From Thiogranum longum (GTDB lineage: Bacteria; Pseudomonadota; Gammaproteobacteria; DSM-19610): 64,000 nt of DNA. The notes under the pieces were generated by a model. The model saw nothing but the letters and a program-made list of their open reading frames with translations. It did not search any database and was not told where the DNA came from. Location of the stretch: positions 1,558,242 to 1,622,241 of the forward strand of contig NZ_SMFX01000001.1 in NCBI RefSeq assembly GCF_004339085.1, in the 5' to 3' direction. Below, piece after piece: positions 54,016 through 63,055 of the stretch (the first letter of the stretch is position 1; every line of letters starts with the position of its first letter). Both the position numbers and the translations under genes were made by a program.

Positions 54016-54124
54016 GTCCGGTATATGCGCATAATGTATATTATGTTAAATAGTGTATTTTCGAGGCTTTTACAAAACCCCCTGTTATGATCTTTGCATG
54101 TTCACAGTCAATAACAGTAACGGT

Positions 54125-54988
54125 ATGACAAACAACAGCCCCGGAAAGATATTTGTACGCGCTATAGCTATTACAGTACTTTTGTTGGTTTCTGCGCAGG
54201 CGTCAGCCGACACACCACAACAACGACCAGCCTATCTTACTTTCGGTTTCCTGCCGATTGTCAGTCCGGAACGCCTGGTAAAACGCTTCGCACCATTGGT
54301 GGATTATCTGTCGCGTGAAACCGGTATCGAAATACGCATGGTGACAGCACCGGATTTCCTGACCTTTGTTCATCGCACACAGGATGAGCAACGTTACGAC
54401 CTGTTATTCACCGCACCTCACCTTTATTACCTCGCACACGCGAGACGTGGTTATCACGTCATTGCAAGGGTCGATCGTCCAGGTATGCAAGCGGTCATCG
54501 TCGCACCGCATCGAAGCAGGATATATAAACTACAGGACTTGCGCAGCAAGCGACTGGCTACAACCGACCCGCTTGCACTGACGACCGTACTGGTCAGGGA
54601 ACACCTTGAGGCAAACGGGATTGATCCTGACAATGACCTCACTCTGGTCGCCACTCCCAGCCACAATGCCTCATTACTATCGGCCTACCAGGGAGCCACC
54701 GATGCTGCAGCGCTCATATTACCGCTATTTCGGCGTGCCAACCCGCAAGTGCGCGAGTCTATGCGCATTATTGATACAACACGTATGGTGCCTCACATGC
54801 CGATTGCCGTTGCACCATGGATTGACCCTGCACTCGGAGAGAGGATTGCCAGTGCGCTGGTCTCACTGAACGAATCACCGGATGGCCGCACCCTGCTCTC
54901 CCACCTTGACTGGCCTGGCTTCGTTACTGCCAACGAAGAAGAATACGCGTCTCTTGAAGGGATTGTACGTGCACTGAAGGTGCCATAG
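54125..54988 (+). CDS. PhnD-like periplasmic substrate-binding protein
   Basis: About 287 residues: signal peptide (cleavage near SAQASA) and a PhnD/PtxB-like type II periplasmic-binding fold (LTFGFLPIVSPERLVKRFAPLVDYL, VTAPDFLTFVHR, YDLLFTAPHLYYLAHARRG, LATTDPLALTTVLVREHL). Such proteins bind phosphate, phosphite, phosphonate, arsenite (AioX) or other oxyanions. No ABC permease or ATPase is nearby; a sensor kinase follows after 2 bases, so a sensory role is likely. An upstream ATG at 54098 is possible. Confidence 0.85.
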   Translation: MTNNSPGKIFVRAIAITVLLLVSAQASADTPQQRPAYLTFGFLPIVSPERLVKRFAPLVDYLSRETGIEIRMVTAPDFLTFVHRTQDEQRYDLLFTAPHLYYLAHARRGYHVIARVDRPGMQAVIVAPHRSRIYKLQDLRSKRLATTDPLALTTVLVREHLEANGIDPDNDLTLVATPSHNASLLSAYQGATDAAALILPLFRRANPQVRESMRIIDTTRMVPHMPIAVAPWIDPALGERIASALVSLNESPDGRTLLSHLDWPGFVTANEEEYASLEGIVRALKVP

Positions 54989-54990
54989 TT

Positions 54991-56718
54991 ATGCTGGTAT
55001 CACCGTTTCGGTCGCTGCGTGTGCGCCTGATTGTCGGCGTCGTCATGATTGAGATTGTCATGCTTTCCCTGCTTGTGTGGAGCAACCTTGCTGTTATTCG
55101 ACAGGCTCACGGCGACCGTCTGCGGGATACGGCCAACAGTATTCTCGAACAAATTACCACAACCACGGGCAGCTATCTTGTCGAGGTCGATTATGCGGCA
55201 CTGGAAGAATACCTGCACAATATCGCCAAACAGGATGAACTCACCTACCTGGCAGTACTTGACCGGGACCAACGCCCCGTCGTTTCACTCGGGACACTGC
55301 CGGATAAACCATGGCCGAAAACGGAAACTGACCCACTGGCTGTAGAGGATGGCACCTTTGACGTAGCCGGTGATATTTTTATCGGTGGAAAACCCATGGG
55401 GCATGTCAGGCTGGGGTTCTCGCTTGACCGGATGGAGCAGTCCATCGAGCAGGCGAAAATACGCAGTGTCATTATTGCCGGTACCGAAATTACACTTACC
55501 ATCATACTGACGGTTTTCTTCGGTATTCGTCTGACCCGGAGAATCGGCAAGCTGGCCAGTGCTGCTCAACGCGTAGGGGCCGGAGACTACAGTGTCAAAC
55601 TGGATACCGGCCAGGCCGATGAAGTCGGTATGACCGCGCGGGCCTTCAATCGTATGGTCACCGAGATCTCCCGTCGTACCCGCCGTTTGCAGGAGACGCT
55701 GGCGCGTGAACGTGTCATCGAGGAAACCGCCATCGATGGCATGATTACCTATGACTCGCAGTGTTGTATTCTTTCCGCCAACCCGGCGATGACAACGTTG
55801 TTCGGGTATCCGGAAGCCACGCTGGTTGGTCATTTGACGACCGTGTTACTTGAGCATGCAGACCAGGCCGAATGGAAGAATGCAACCGGTTCGCGTCGTG
55901 AAGCTGGCGGACGTCGCAAGGACGGCAGCTGTTTTCCGCTTGAGTGGTATGTCGGCAAGGTCGATATTAACGGGGAACCTCTTTTTGCGGCCACCCTGCA
56001 CGACATAACCGAACGTAAACAGGCAGAACAGGAATGTATGACCCTGCTGGAGGGAAATCGCTTCCTGATTCATAAATCACTCGCGGTGCAGGAGGAAGAA
56101 CGCCGCAACCTCGCGCGTGAACTTCACGATGAACTGGGCCAGTGCACCACAGCCATACAGGCCGATGCGGAAATCATTCATGAGTTGTCCCGGCAGCGTG
56201 ACAGCAAGATCGAAACCAGCGCAGCGGCCATCCTGAATGTTTCCGCCCGCATCTATGATGTCGTACATTCCATGATGCAACGCTTGCGACCCAGTGTACT
56301 GGATGATCTTGGACTGGTTGCTGCACTGGAGGAAGAAGTCGAAGCCTGGCGTAACCGGCATGCTGACGTTAATTGCCGGTTTATCACCAGTGGTGATCTT
56401 TCCTCACTGGGTGAAGCCATTAACATAACGGTATACCGCATTGTCCAGGAGAGTCTTACCAATGTAGCCCGACACGCTGAAGCCAGTGAGGTGGTCATAC
56501 GTTTGACTTGCGTAATGGATACGGCCCCCCCTCATCTCCTGCTTTCCATAAGCGATAACGGCAAAGGGACAGGCCCGGACACACGGGGTCGCGGTCTGGG
56601 GCTGATTGGCATGCGCGAACGTGTTGAAGCACTGGATGGATGCCTTACTATACACTCTGGGCCCGGTGAAGGAATGACCATCGAGGCAAGTATTCCCGTA
56701 TCGGAAACGGTTACATAA
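54991..56718 (+). CDS. Sensor histidine kinase with HAMP and PAS domains (NarX/UhpB group)
   Basis: A 575-residue membrane kinase: TM1 about 10-32, a 130-residue periplasmic sensor, TM2 about 160-185, HAMP about 186-238, PAS about 250-355, HisKA_3 with the phospho-histidine H379 (ARELHDELGQ) and a HATPase domain ending in GLGLIGMRERVEALDG. The periplasmic part could contact the PhnD-like protein encoded 2 bases upstream. The cognate regulator gene starts 2 bases downstream. Confidence 0.92.
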   Translation: MLVSPFRSLRVRLIVGVVMIEIVMLSLLVWSNLAVIRQAHGDRLRDTANSILEQITTTTGSYLVEVDYAALEEYLHNIAKQDELTYLAVLDRDQRPVVSLGTLPDKPWPKTETDPLAVEDGTFDVAGDIFIGGKPMGHVRLGFSLDRMEQSIEQAKIRSVIIAGTEITLTIILTVFFGIRLTRRIGKLASAAQRVGAGDYSVKLDTGQADEVGMTARAFNRMVTEISRRTRRLQETLARERVIEETAIDGMITYDSQCCILSANPAMTTLFGYPEATLVGHLTTVLLEHADQAEWKNATGSRREAGGRRKDGSCFPLEWYVGKVDINGEPLFAATLHDITERKQAEQECMTLLEGNRFLIHKSLAVQEEERRNLARELHDELGQCTTAIQADAEIIHELSRQRDSKIETSAAAILNVSARIYDVVHSMMQRLRPSVLDDLGLVAALEEEVEAWRNRHADVNCRFITSGDLSSLGEAINITVYRIVQESLTNVARHAEASEVVIRLTCVMDTAPPHLLLSISDNGKGTGPDTRGRGLGLIGMRERVEALDGCLTIHSGPGEGMTIEASIPVSETVT

Positions 56719-56720
56719 CG

Positions 56721-57359
56721 ATGAGCAAAGTAAGTGTACTGCTGGCGGACGATCATGAAGTTGTGCGCGCAGGCTATCGCCGCCTGTTCGAAAACACCGG
56801 GGACATAGATGTCGTGGCCGAGGCCACTGACGGTGAACAGGCCTACCAGTTATATATGGAGTATAAGCCGGGTGTGGTGGTCATGGACCTCACCATGCCG
56901 GGCATCGGTGGCCTGGATGCATGCCGCCGTATTCTCGCGCGTGACCGTAATGCACGTATCCTGGTGTTCAGCGTGCATGAAAACGAAATCTTCCTGAACC
57001 GGGCACTGGACCAGGGTGTACTCGGCTATATCTCCAAACGCAATGCATCACGGGTCATGATAGAGGCAGTTCGCTGTGTCGCGCGCGGTGAGTTGTTTAT
57101 TGGTCAGGAGATGATGCCATTCCTGGTCAAGCGCAAGGCCTCGCAGGATAGCCAGCAGATGGCAGGCCTGTCGCCACGCGAATTCGAGATCTTTCGTTTG
57201 CGTGCAGACGGCAAGAGTGTGAATGAAATTGCCGATCTGCTCAGCCTCAGCCCCAAGACCGTTGGACACCACAACACCAGCGTGAAGCAGAAGCTGGGCA
57301 TTGCCAACGAGGCCGAACTGACACGGCTGGCCATTCGCCTCGGGGTTATCGACGCATAA
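56721..57359 (+). CDS. LuxR/NarL-type response regulator
   Basis: A 212-residue response regulator. The receiver domain shows ADDHEVVRAGYRRL, phospho-acceptor D56 in VVMDLTMPG and the KRNAS lysine; a LuxR HTH follows (LSPREFEIFRLRADGKSVNEIADLL, SPKTVGHHNTSVKQKL). It pairs with the kinase directly upstream. The secreted metallophosphatase gene 290 bases downstream is the nearest candidate target. Confidence 0.93.
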   Translation: MSKVSVLLADDHEVVRAGYRRLFENTGDIDVVAEATDGEQAYQLYMEYKPGVVVMDLTMPGIGGLDACRRILARDRNARILVFSVHENEIFLNRALDQGVLGYISKRNASRVMIEAVRCVARGELFIGQEMMPFLVKRKASQDSQQMAGLSPREFEIFRLRADGKSVNEIADLLSLSPKTVGHHNTSVKQKLGIANEAELTRLAIRLGVIDA

Positions 57360-57367
57360 CCTCATCC

Positions 57368-57448
57368 CGTCATTGCGAGCGCAGCGCGGCAATCTTTTTC
57401 AGTCTGCTGCCAGTAGTTGGAGATTGCTTCGCTGCGCTCGCAATGACG
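57368..57448. repeat. REP/MITE-like palindromic element
   Basis: CGTCATTGCGAGCGCAGCG (57368-57386) pairs perfectly with CGCTGCGCTCGCAATGACG (57430-57448); with the inner GCAATC/GATTGC the stem is 27 bp with two mismatches, around a loop of about 27 bases. Repeats starting CGTCATTGCGAG are scattered through many bacterial genomes as small palindromic elements. It lies 8 bases after the response-regulator stop, so it can also act as a terminator. I noticed no second copy in the window. Confidence 0.8.
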
Positions 57449-57597
57449 ATAATACTATAATTATCATATAGGTATTGATAGTTCTTAAAGTACACTATTA
57501 CCCTGGATCAGGTTATCTTGTACGCTTTTTAAGGATTTTCCCTATTACCTGAAAACCTCCTCCCACTTAGGGTACCAACTGCTAAAAAGCAGAAGAA

Positions 57598-57627
57598 CGG
57601 TATTGATGCAAACAGACAGCAATACCG
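57598..57627 (+). promoter_or_regulatory. Hairpin in the 5' leader of the metallophosphatase gene
   Basis: CGGTATTG (57598-57605) pairs perfectly with CAATACCG (57620-57627) around a 14-base loop, ending about 10 bases before GAGGAGG. It may affect mRNA stability or translation. Confidence 0.4.
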
Positions 57628-57649
57628 AAATCATCCTGAGGAGGAGAAA

Positions 57650-59863
57650 ATGAAGTCACTTAATCTACCCCGTGCGGTGCACAGGGCATTATTGCCCATG
57701 GCCCTTGCAATGGGTGCACTTTCATCACAAGTACACGCTGGCGATTCCATTACGCTCATCGAGATGGGCGACCTTCACGGGACACTGGTTCCGCACGCCG
57801 CAGTACTTAAAAACCCTGATGGCAGCGAGCGCGAAGTTGCCAGTTCCGGCGGCCTTGCAAGACTTAAAACCGTTGTCGATAGCATCCGTGCCGATAATCC
57901 CGAAGCCGTCCTTCTTTCTACCGGCGATCTCACTCACGGCAGTGCTGAAACAATGTTTACCGTGGGTGACGCGATGATGGTCCCCATGAATGCCTTTGGT
58001 ATCGATGTCTATACACCTGGCAACTGGGATTTTGGCTACGGTGCAGCCGTGTTCCGCAATCGTTTCGCCAGCAAACCGCCTTTCCCCACCATTCCGGGGA
58101 ATATTCGTGTTATGGCGCGTAATGTTGGCTGTAATGACATACCTGTTATCGAGGGGCTCACCGATGGCACCTACGTATGCAGTGAGAACACGGCCAATAC
58201 AGCACCTTTCCCGACACCGGAAGGCGACAGTGTAATCCGTGCCAGTTTCCCGGCTGTTGCAGTCAACCTGTACAACGCTGCCCCGCTACCAACACCTCTG
58301 CATGGAAAACGGGTGCTGGATGCCTACAAAATTCTTGATCGCAACGGTGTAAAGATTGCGGTCATCGGGCTTACAGCAGCGATCGTTCCCCAGCAGGCAG
58401 ACACGTTTAACATTGGACTGAGATTCACCCAGGGTGTTGAAGAGCTTCCGGGCATTATCGATGAAGTCAAGGCGCAGGGTGCCGAGCTGATCGTGGTTCA
58501 GTCAGAACTTGGTTTGTCGCAAAATATTAAAATTGCACAAAGCTTCAGCGACATTGACGTCATGTATTCAGCGCATACACATGAAGTAACTCTGGGTGCA
58601 CTGCTGGCCCGGAAAGACAAAGTACTGCGCACTACGCCTGGAAAAAAACTGAGCCGAAAAGAACGCAGGCAGCTGCGACGGGGCGCCGCGATAGTGGTAG
58701 AGACAAATCGTGACATGTATGTTGGTCGTCTCGATCTGGAAGTTGAGTCCGGGCAAGTTGTAGATTTTGACTGGGAAGCTATCCCGGTTGATGAGTCCGT
58801 CCCTGAAGACCCGGATATGGCCGCACTGGTTGCTGCCATGGAAGAGGACTTTGTCTCCGGTGAAGATGGCGAAGTTGCACGTCACACCTTCATGCCCGGT
58901 GGTTTCGGCGGCAACCCTTCCCTGCGCGGTCTGCAGTTGACCGATGACCTGGATACAGTTGTCGGTTATACCGATACCCTGTTACTCAGGCACCATGTGC
59001 TGGAGGACACGCTGAATAACTTTATCGCAGACGGAATTCTTGCGGTTTCGGACAGTGTTGCAGATGTGCGTAATGTGCCGGGCTGGGAGAACGGTGTGGA
59101 TATCTCCATGGCAAACGGCTTCCGCTTCGGTAATGCCGTGCTGCCGGGTCAGCCGATTACCCTGCGCGATCTCTATACCTGGTTCCCGATTGCACCGGCG
59201 GTAAACATTGCCGATTTCTCCGGTCAGTCCATCCAGAACAGTCTCGATGTTATCCTGAACGCTGTGTTTAACCGCAACACCTTCCTGCAACGCGGTGGCT
59301 GGTATCTGGGCCTGGCAAATATGGAGCAGAAGATCGATCTCAAGAACCGCCCCTTCAGCAGCTCGAGTGGTCGCATTGTCGAAACGAAGATTGGTGGTCA
59401 GCCACTTGATCTCGGCAAGCGTTATGTGTTCGCCTCCTGCTACGGTCATGGTAATCCGCTGGACGATGTTTGTCGTACCGGTGGTGGCGCCAACCACAAG
59501 TTTTTCCAGCTTGCGGATCCTGATGATTACACCAGCGCAATCAGTCTGGCCGAGCCAGTCAACAAGATCGGGGTCATAGTGGGACCAACCGTGCAACAGG
59601 TGGCACCGGATAACTTCCTGCACCCTGTTCATGCCCTGCGCCGCTATCTCGACGCTCTGCCGGATAACACGGTGACAGAAGCCGAGTTTGGTGCCAATCG
59701 CGGGCGTATTGTCACTGTTGACTCAAAGAACCCCGGAAATCTTCCGCAGGATCCCGAGTTGCAGATCGGACAGCCGGATAACACGCCAGACCCTACCTAT
59801 GTCCAGCCTCCGTTTGGCGCCGGTCCGGCTTTCTTTAGCGGTCGCATTGGGGAAGACAACTAA
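57650..59863 (+). CDS. Secreted metallophosphatase of the 5'-nucleotidase/SoxB-like family
   Basis: A 737-residue protein: Sec signal peptide (about 1-30), calcineurin-like phosphoesterase domain (about 34-390) and a 5'-nucleotidase C-terminal domain (about 440-650). Metal-site motifs are EMGDLHGT, STGDLTHGS, PGNWDFGYG and SAHTHEV. In ordinary 5'-nucleotidases the third motif is GNHEFDYG; here tryptophan replaces the histidine, as in SoxB (GHWEFTYG). True SoxB is about 560 residues and belongs with soxAXYZ, absent here. A basic insertion (KKLSRKERRQLRRG) lies near residue 325. The likely substrate is a nucleotide or other phosphate/sulfur ester in the periplasm. Confidence 0.82.
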   Translation: MKSLNLPRAVHRALLPMALAMGALSSQVHAGDSITLIEMGDLHGTLVPHAAVLKNPDGSEREVASSGGLARLKTVVDSIRADNPEAVLLSTGDLTHGSAETMFTVGDAMMVPMNAFGIDVYTPGNWDFGYGAAVFRNRFASKPPFPTIPGNIRVMARNVGCNDIPVIEGLTDGTYVCSENTANTAPFPTPEGDSVIRASFPAVAVNLYNAAPLPTPLHGKRVLDAYKILDRNGVKIAVIGLTAAIVPQQADTFNIGLRFTQGVEELPGIIDEVKAQGAELIVVQSELGLSQNIKIAQSFSDIDVMYSAHTHEVTLGALLARKDKVLRTTPGKKLSRKERRQLRRGAAIVVETNRDMYVGRLDLEVESGQVVDFDWEAIPVDESVPEDPDMAALVAAMEEDFVSGEDGEVARHTFMPGGFGGNPSLRGLQLTDDLDTVVGYTDTLLLRHHVLEDTLNNFIADGILAVSDSVADVRNVPGWENGVDISMANGFRFGNAVLPGQPITLRDLYTWFPIAPAVNIADFSGQSIQNSLDVILNAVFNRNTFLQRGGWYLGLANMEQKIDLKNRPFSSSSGRIVETKIGGQPLDLGKRYVFASCYGHGNPLDDVCRTGGGANHKFFQLADPDDYTSAISLAEPVNKIGVIVGPTVQQVAPDNFLHPVHALRRYLDALPDNTVTEAEFGANRGRIVTVDSKNPGNLPQDPELQIGQPDNTPDPTYVQPPFGAGPAFFSGRIGEDN

Positions 59864-59893
59864 AAAACAGATAGAACAACAGAAACAACTTTC

Positions 59894-59919
59894 AGGGCGG
59901 CTATATGCCGCCCTTTTTT
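59894..59919 (+). terminator. Rho-independent terminator
   Basis: AGGGCGGC (59894-59901) and GCCGCCCT (59907-59914) form a perfect 8-bp stem with a 5-base loop, followed by six T. It ends the metallophosphatase transcript; the next gene is on the other strand. Confidence 0.93.
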
Positions 59920-59967
59920 CTTGTTATCCGGACTGACCACAAATAGTGGCTATATATCATGAGACGT

Positions 59968-60342
59968 TCAAAGCAACGCCTGAACGCAGGCCAACAGCTC
60001 TTCCTCCGGTATCGGGAAGGTAAATGTGCGGTGGAAGCTGCACACATTGAGCAAGCGTTCGAACTGGTGCGCATATTCTTTTTCGTAAAACACCACTACT
60101 TTGGTATCAGGCAATCGCTCGACGACCGACATCATCGACTCCAGTGAGCTGGTGCGATCACGAAAGTCGGACTGAAAGTTAAACTCTGCCACGATTACCC
60201 GGGGCGTTTTTTTTCTGATCGTGGCCATTGCCTTGCGCATTCGCGTCTCGGTCAACACGTTGTAACCGGCTTTCTCATACAACGGCCGAAAATCAGGGTA
60301 GCCACCCAGCTCGATAACGCTCAACAATGTTGGTCTGGACAT
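59968..60342 (-). CDS. Small receiver-like protein lacking the phospho-acceptor aspartate
   Basis: A 124-residue protein with an alternating alpha/beta pattern like a CheY receiver (LLSVIELGGYPDF, RVIVAEFNFQ, KVVVFYEKEY, TFPIPEEELLACVQALL). The usual Asp at the end of beta 3 appears as glutamate (VAEFN), and the acidic beta-1 pair is missing. I do not recognise a named family. It stands alone, between the metallophosphatase and a membrane metalloprotease gene, on the opposite strand to both. Confidence 0.6.
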   Translation of the reverse strand: MSRPTLLSVIELGGYPDFRPLYEKAGYNVLTETRMRKAMATIRKKTPRVIVAEFNFQSDFRDRTSSLESMMSVVERLPDTKVVVFYEKEYAHQFERLLNVCSFHRTFTFPIPEEELLACVQALL

Positions 60343-60426
60343 AGCCTCGCATTCTAGCGAAAACTCAAGTTTTTCGTTCAGATTCCCCTATATAAGACAT
60401 AATTACCTCATGGACGGGAGCCATTG

Positions 60427-61209
60427 ATGGCGTCGGGCGGTTTCTTCAGGAAATTTCGAATAACCCTGCTTTTGCTGGTGCTTTTCTTTGTCGGCATGAA
60501 CAGTTGGCTGACAAAGCTACGCACTACAGACTGGGATGAACCACTATGGGTGGTGATCTATCCGGTTAATGGTGACGGAGGATCCGCAACCTCGCGCTAC
60601 ATCAATAGCCTTGGTGCCGATGATTTCAGTGATGTTGAGGGCTTCTTCGCCCGTGAAGCAGGTCGCTATGACGTGCAGATCACCGAACCGGTGACGGTCA
60701 AACTTGCCCCGCTGGTTACTGAACGTCCTCCCCTGCCGCCAGCCAACGCCAGCACCCTGTCTATTATGCTGTGGAGTCTAAAGCTGCGTTACTGGGCGGC
60801 CACACACGACACCTTCAATGGCCCCGAACCCGATGTGCAGATGTTCGTTGTCTACTACGACCCGAAAACACACCAGCGGCTGAGGCACTCTCTGGGATTA
60901 CAAAAGGGTCTGATCGGCGTCGTCAACGCATTTGCCGGCCCTGCGCAGTCGAAACGTAACAACGTCGTTATAGCCCATGAATTTCTGCATACCGTAGGCG
61001 CCAGCGACAAGTACGACCCACAGAACAACCAGCCCCTCTATCCGGAAGGTTTCGCAGAACCGGACCTGGACCCGGTTTACCCACAAAAGTATGCCGAAAT
61101 CATGGCTGGCCGCATTCCGGTTGCCAGTCACGATGCTGTCATGCCAACTTCGTTATCCAGTTGCGTGGTTGGCCCAAAGACTGCCAACGAAATCCACTGG
61201 ACAGATTAA
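60427..61209 (+). CDS. Membrane-anchored putative metalloprotease
   Basis: About 260 residues: one N-terminal hydrophobic anchor (about 8-25) and a periplasmic part with a zinc-protease signature, HEFLHTVGASDKYDP (HExxH plus a downstream D/Y segment). The last 40 residues include IMAGRIPVAS and a conserved-looking MPTSLSSCVVGP. No closer family is recognised; a substrate cannot be inferred. ATG at 60427 is chosen over TTG at 60424. It ends 37 bases before the next gene on the same strand. Confidence 0.65.
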   Translation: MASGGFFRKFRITLLLLVLFFVGMNSWLTKLRTTDWDEPLWVVIYPVNGDGGSATSRYINSLGADDFSDVEGFFAREAGRYDVQITEPVTVKLAPLVTERPPLPPANASTLSIMLWSLKLRYWAATHDTFNGPEPDVQMFVVYYDPKTHQRLRHSLGLQKGLIGVVNAFAGPAQSKRNNVVIAHEFLHTVGASDKYDPQNNQPLYPEGFAEPDLDPVYPQKYAEIMAGRIPVASHDAVMPTSLSSCVVGPKTANEIHWTD

Positions 61210-61246
61210 TGTCTATACTTTTGTCCACCATGACAGGGAGATCAAC

Positions 61247-62974
61247 ATGAGCAAAGCACAGGCAAGGACGAAAACCGCCGCGATTAAAACAACCAAAAAA
61301 AAGAAGCCGGTTGCCAGTAAAGCCTCCGATACTTTTGTGAAATGTCTGGAATCTGAAGGCGTGACTCATATATTCGGTGTGCCCGGAGAAGAAAATGCGG
61401 ACTTGATGATGTCGCTGCTCGACAGCAACATTGATTTTGTTCTGTGCCGTCACGAACAGGCTGCAGCATTTATTGCAGATGTGTACGGCCGACTTACCGG
61501 TAAGGCCGGCGTGTGCCTCGCAACACTCGGGCCAGGCGCAACCAACCTTGTGACCGGACTGGCCGATGCCAATATGGACAGGGCACCGGTAGTTGCGATC
61601 ATTGGCCAGGGTTCTACCAAGCGTCTGCACAAGGAAAGCCACCAGAATATGGATGCCATCGCTATGATGCGGCCCATCAGCAAATGGGCGCACTCAGTGG
61701 TGGACGGCGGAACCATTCCGGAAGTGCTACGCAAGGCTTTCAAACTGGCCGAGGCAGAAAAACCCGGTGTGACTGTCATCGAACTGCCGGAAGATGTTGC
61801 CAAGGAACCGGTGTTATCACAGCCCATGCCGGTATTGAAAACCCGTCGTCCGGCTGCAGACCACAAGGCCGTCAGTGAGGCCGTAGACGCCATCGTGGCT
61901 GCCAAACGCCCCGTTATCCTTGCCGGCAACGGTGCTATCCGTAAACGTGCAGCTTCACAATTACGTCGCCTCTCCGAGAAAACAGGTATCCCGGTCGTCA
62001 ACACCTTTATGGGTAAAGGCGCAATGCCCATGGACAACAAGCACTGCCTGTTTACCATGGGTTTACAGGGTAAGGACCACATCAATCACGCCATGGACCA
62101 GGTAGACCTGGTGATTACCGTCGGTTATGACCTGGTGGAATACAGTCCGAGCTTCTGGAATGCAAACATGGACAAGAAAGTCGTTCATATTGACTTCCTG
62201 CCAGCAGAAATCGACTACCACTATACTGTCAGCGTAGACGTGGTTGGCGATATCGCCGATGCACTCTGGCAGGTCAATATGGAACTGGAACGTAAATATG
62301 CCGGCAAACTTCCCCTGCAGAACATCGATTCCTGGCAAAAACTGCGCAATACCATACTAGCTGATTTCGCGATGGAAAAAGACGATACATCTTTCCCGAT
62401 GAAACCACAGAAAATTCTCTGGGATGTCCGCGAGTTTCTCGGCCCGGATGATTACCTGTTATCGGATGTCGGTGCACACAAAATGTGGATTTCACGTTAC
62501 TACCAGTGCCAGGAAGCCAATACCTGCCTCATCTCCAATGGTTTCTGTTCAATGGGTTTTGCACTCCCCGGCGCAATAGGCGCCAAGATCGCCCAGCCAG
62601 AACACAAAGTGCTCGCCATTTGTGGCGATGCCGGTTTCATGATGAATGTACAGGATCTCGAAACGGCAGTACGTCTTAAGCTGAACGTGGTGTTCATGGT
62701 CTGGGAAGATGGCGAATACGGGCTGATCAAGTGGAAGCAACAGAACCAGTTCGATGGCAAACATTCCAGGCTGGACTTCGGGAACCCGAAATGGGATCAG
62801 CTGGCCCGGTCGTTCGGTATGTGGGGCAAGACACTGACCCGTTCTGAACAGCTGGTGCCCGCACTGGAAGAAGCTTTCAGCCAGGAAGGCCCGGCACTGA
62901 TTGCGGTACCGATCGACTATGCCGAAAATGTCAAGCTGACCAAACGGCTTGGCGAAATCGAGTGCACGATCTGA
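61247..62974 (+). CDS. Acetolactate synthase-like ThDP enzyme (AlsS/IlvB-type large subunit)
   Basis: A 575-residue thiamine-diphosphate enzyme. It shows FGVPGEENADLM, the catalytic glutamate in CRHEQAAAFIADVYGRLTG, LGPGATNLVTG, and the ThDP motif GDAGFMMNVQDLETAVRLKLN. Residues 8-25 form an unusual lysine-rich leader. No small regulatory subunit (ilvN/ilvH) is next to it, which fits a catabolic AlsS-type enzyme making acetolactate for acetoin; other ThDP carboligases are possible. GGGAG lies before the ATG at 61247. Confidence 0.83.
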   Translation: MSKAQARTKTAAIKTTKKKKPVASKASDTFVKCLESEGVTHIFGVPGEENADLMMSLLDSNIDFVLCRHEQAAAFIADVYGRLTGKAGVCLATLGPGATNLVTGLADANMDRAPVVAIIGQGSTKRLHKESHQNMDAIAMMRPISKWAHSVVDGGTIPEVLRKAFKLAEAEKPGVTVIELPEDVAKEPVLSQPMPVLKTRRPAADHKAVSEAVDAIVAAKRPVILAGNGAIRKRAASQLRRLSEKTGIPVVNTFMGKGAMPMDNKHCLFTMGLQGKDHINHAMDQVDLVITVGYDLVEYSPSFWNANMDKKVVHIDFLPAEIDYHYTVSVDVVGDIADALWQVNMELERKYAGKLPLQNIDSWQKLRNTILADFAMEKDDTSFPMKPQKILWDVREFLGPDDYLLSDVGAHKMWISRYYQCQEANTCLISNGFCSMGFALPGAIGAKIAQPEHKVLAICGDAGFMMNVQDLETAVRLKLNVVFMVWEDGEYGLIKWKQQNQFDGKHSRLDFGNPKWDQLARSFGMWGKTLTRSEQLVPALEEAFSQEGPALIAVPIDYAENVKLTKRLGEIECTI

Positions 62975-63055
62975 CCGATGACGTGACCCTGCATACCCCG
63001 CGTTTTTTATCGGCCCGTGTTCAGGTAAGGTAACAGCCTGAACAGGGAGAACAGC

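Larger units (their letters stand above)
57360..57649 (+). other. Leader/intergenic region of the metallophosphatase gene
   Basis: No gene. It contains a long palindromic repeat (57368-57448), then an AT-rich stretch, a CCCTA (57540-57544)/TAGGG (57568-57572) inverted pair, a small CTGCT/AGCAG hairpin (57579-57592) and GGTATTG/CAATACC (57599-57626) just before the ribosome-binding site GAGGAGG. The CCCTA/TAGGG pair could be the regulator's site. Confidence 0.5.

Noticed and set aside
57650-59863. Calling the metallophosphatase SoxB
   Set aside because: The length is about 180 residues above SoxB, the metal motif differs (GNWDF versus GHWEF) and no soxAXYZ genes are near.
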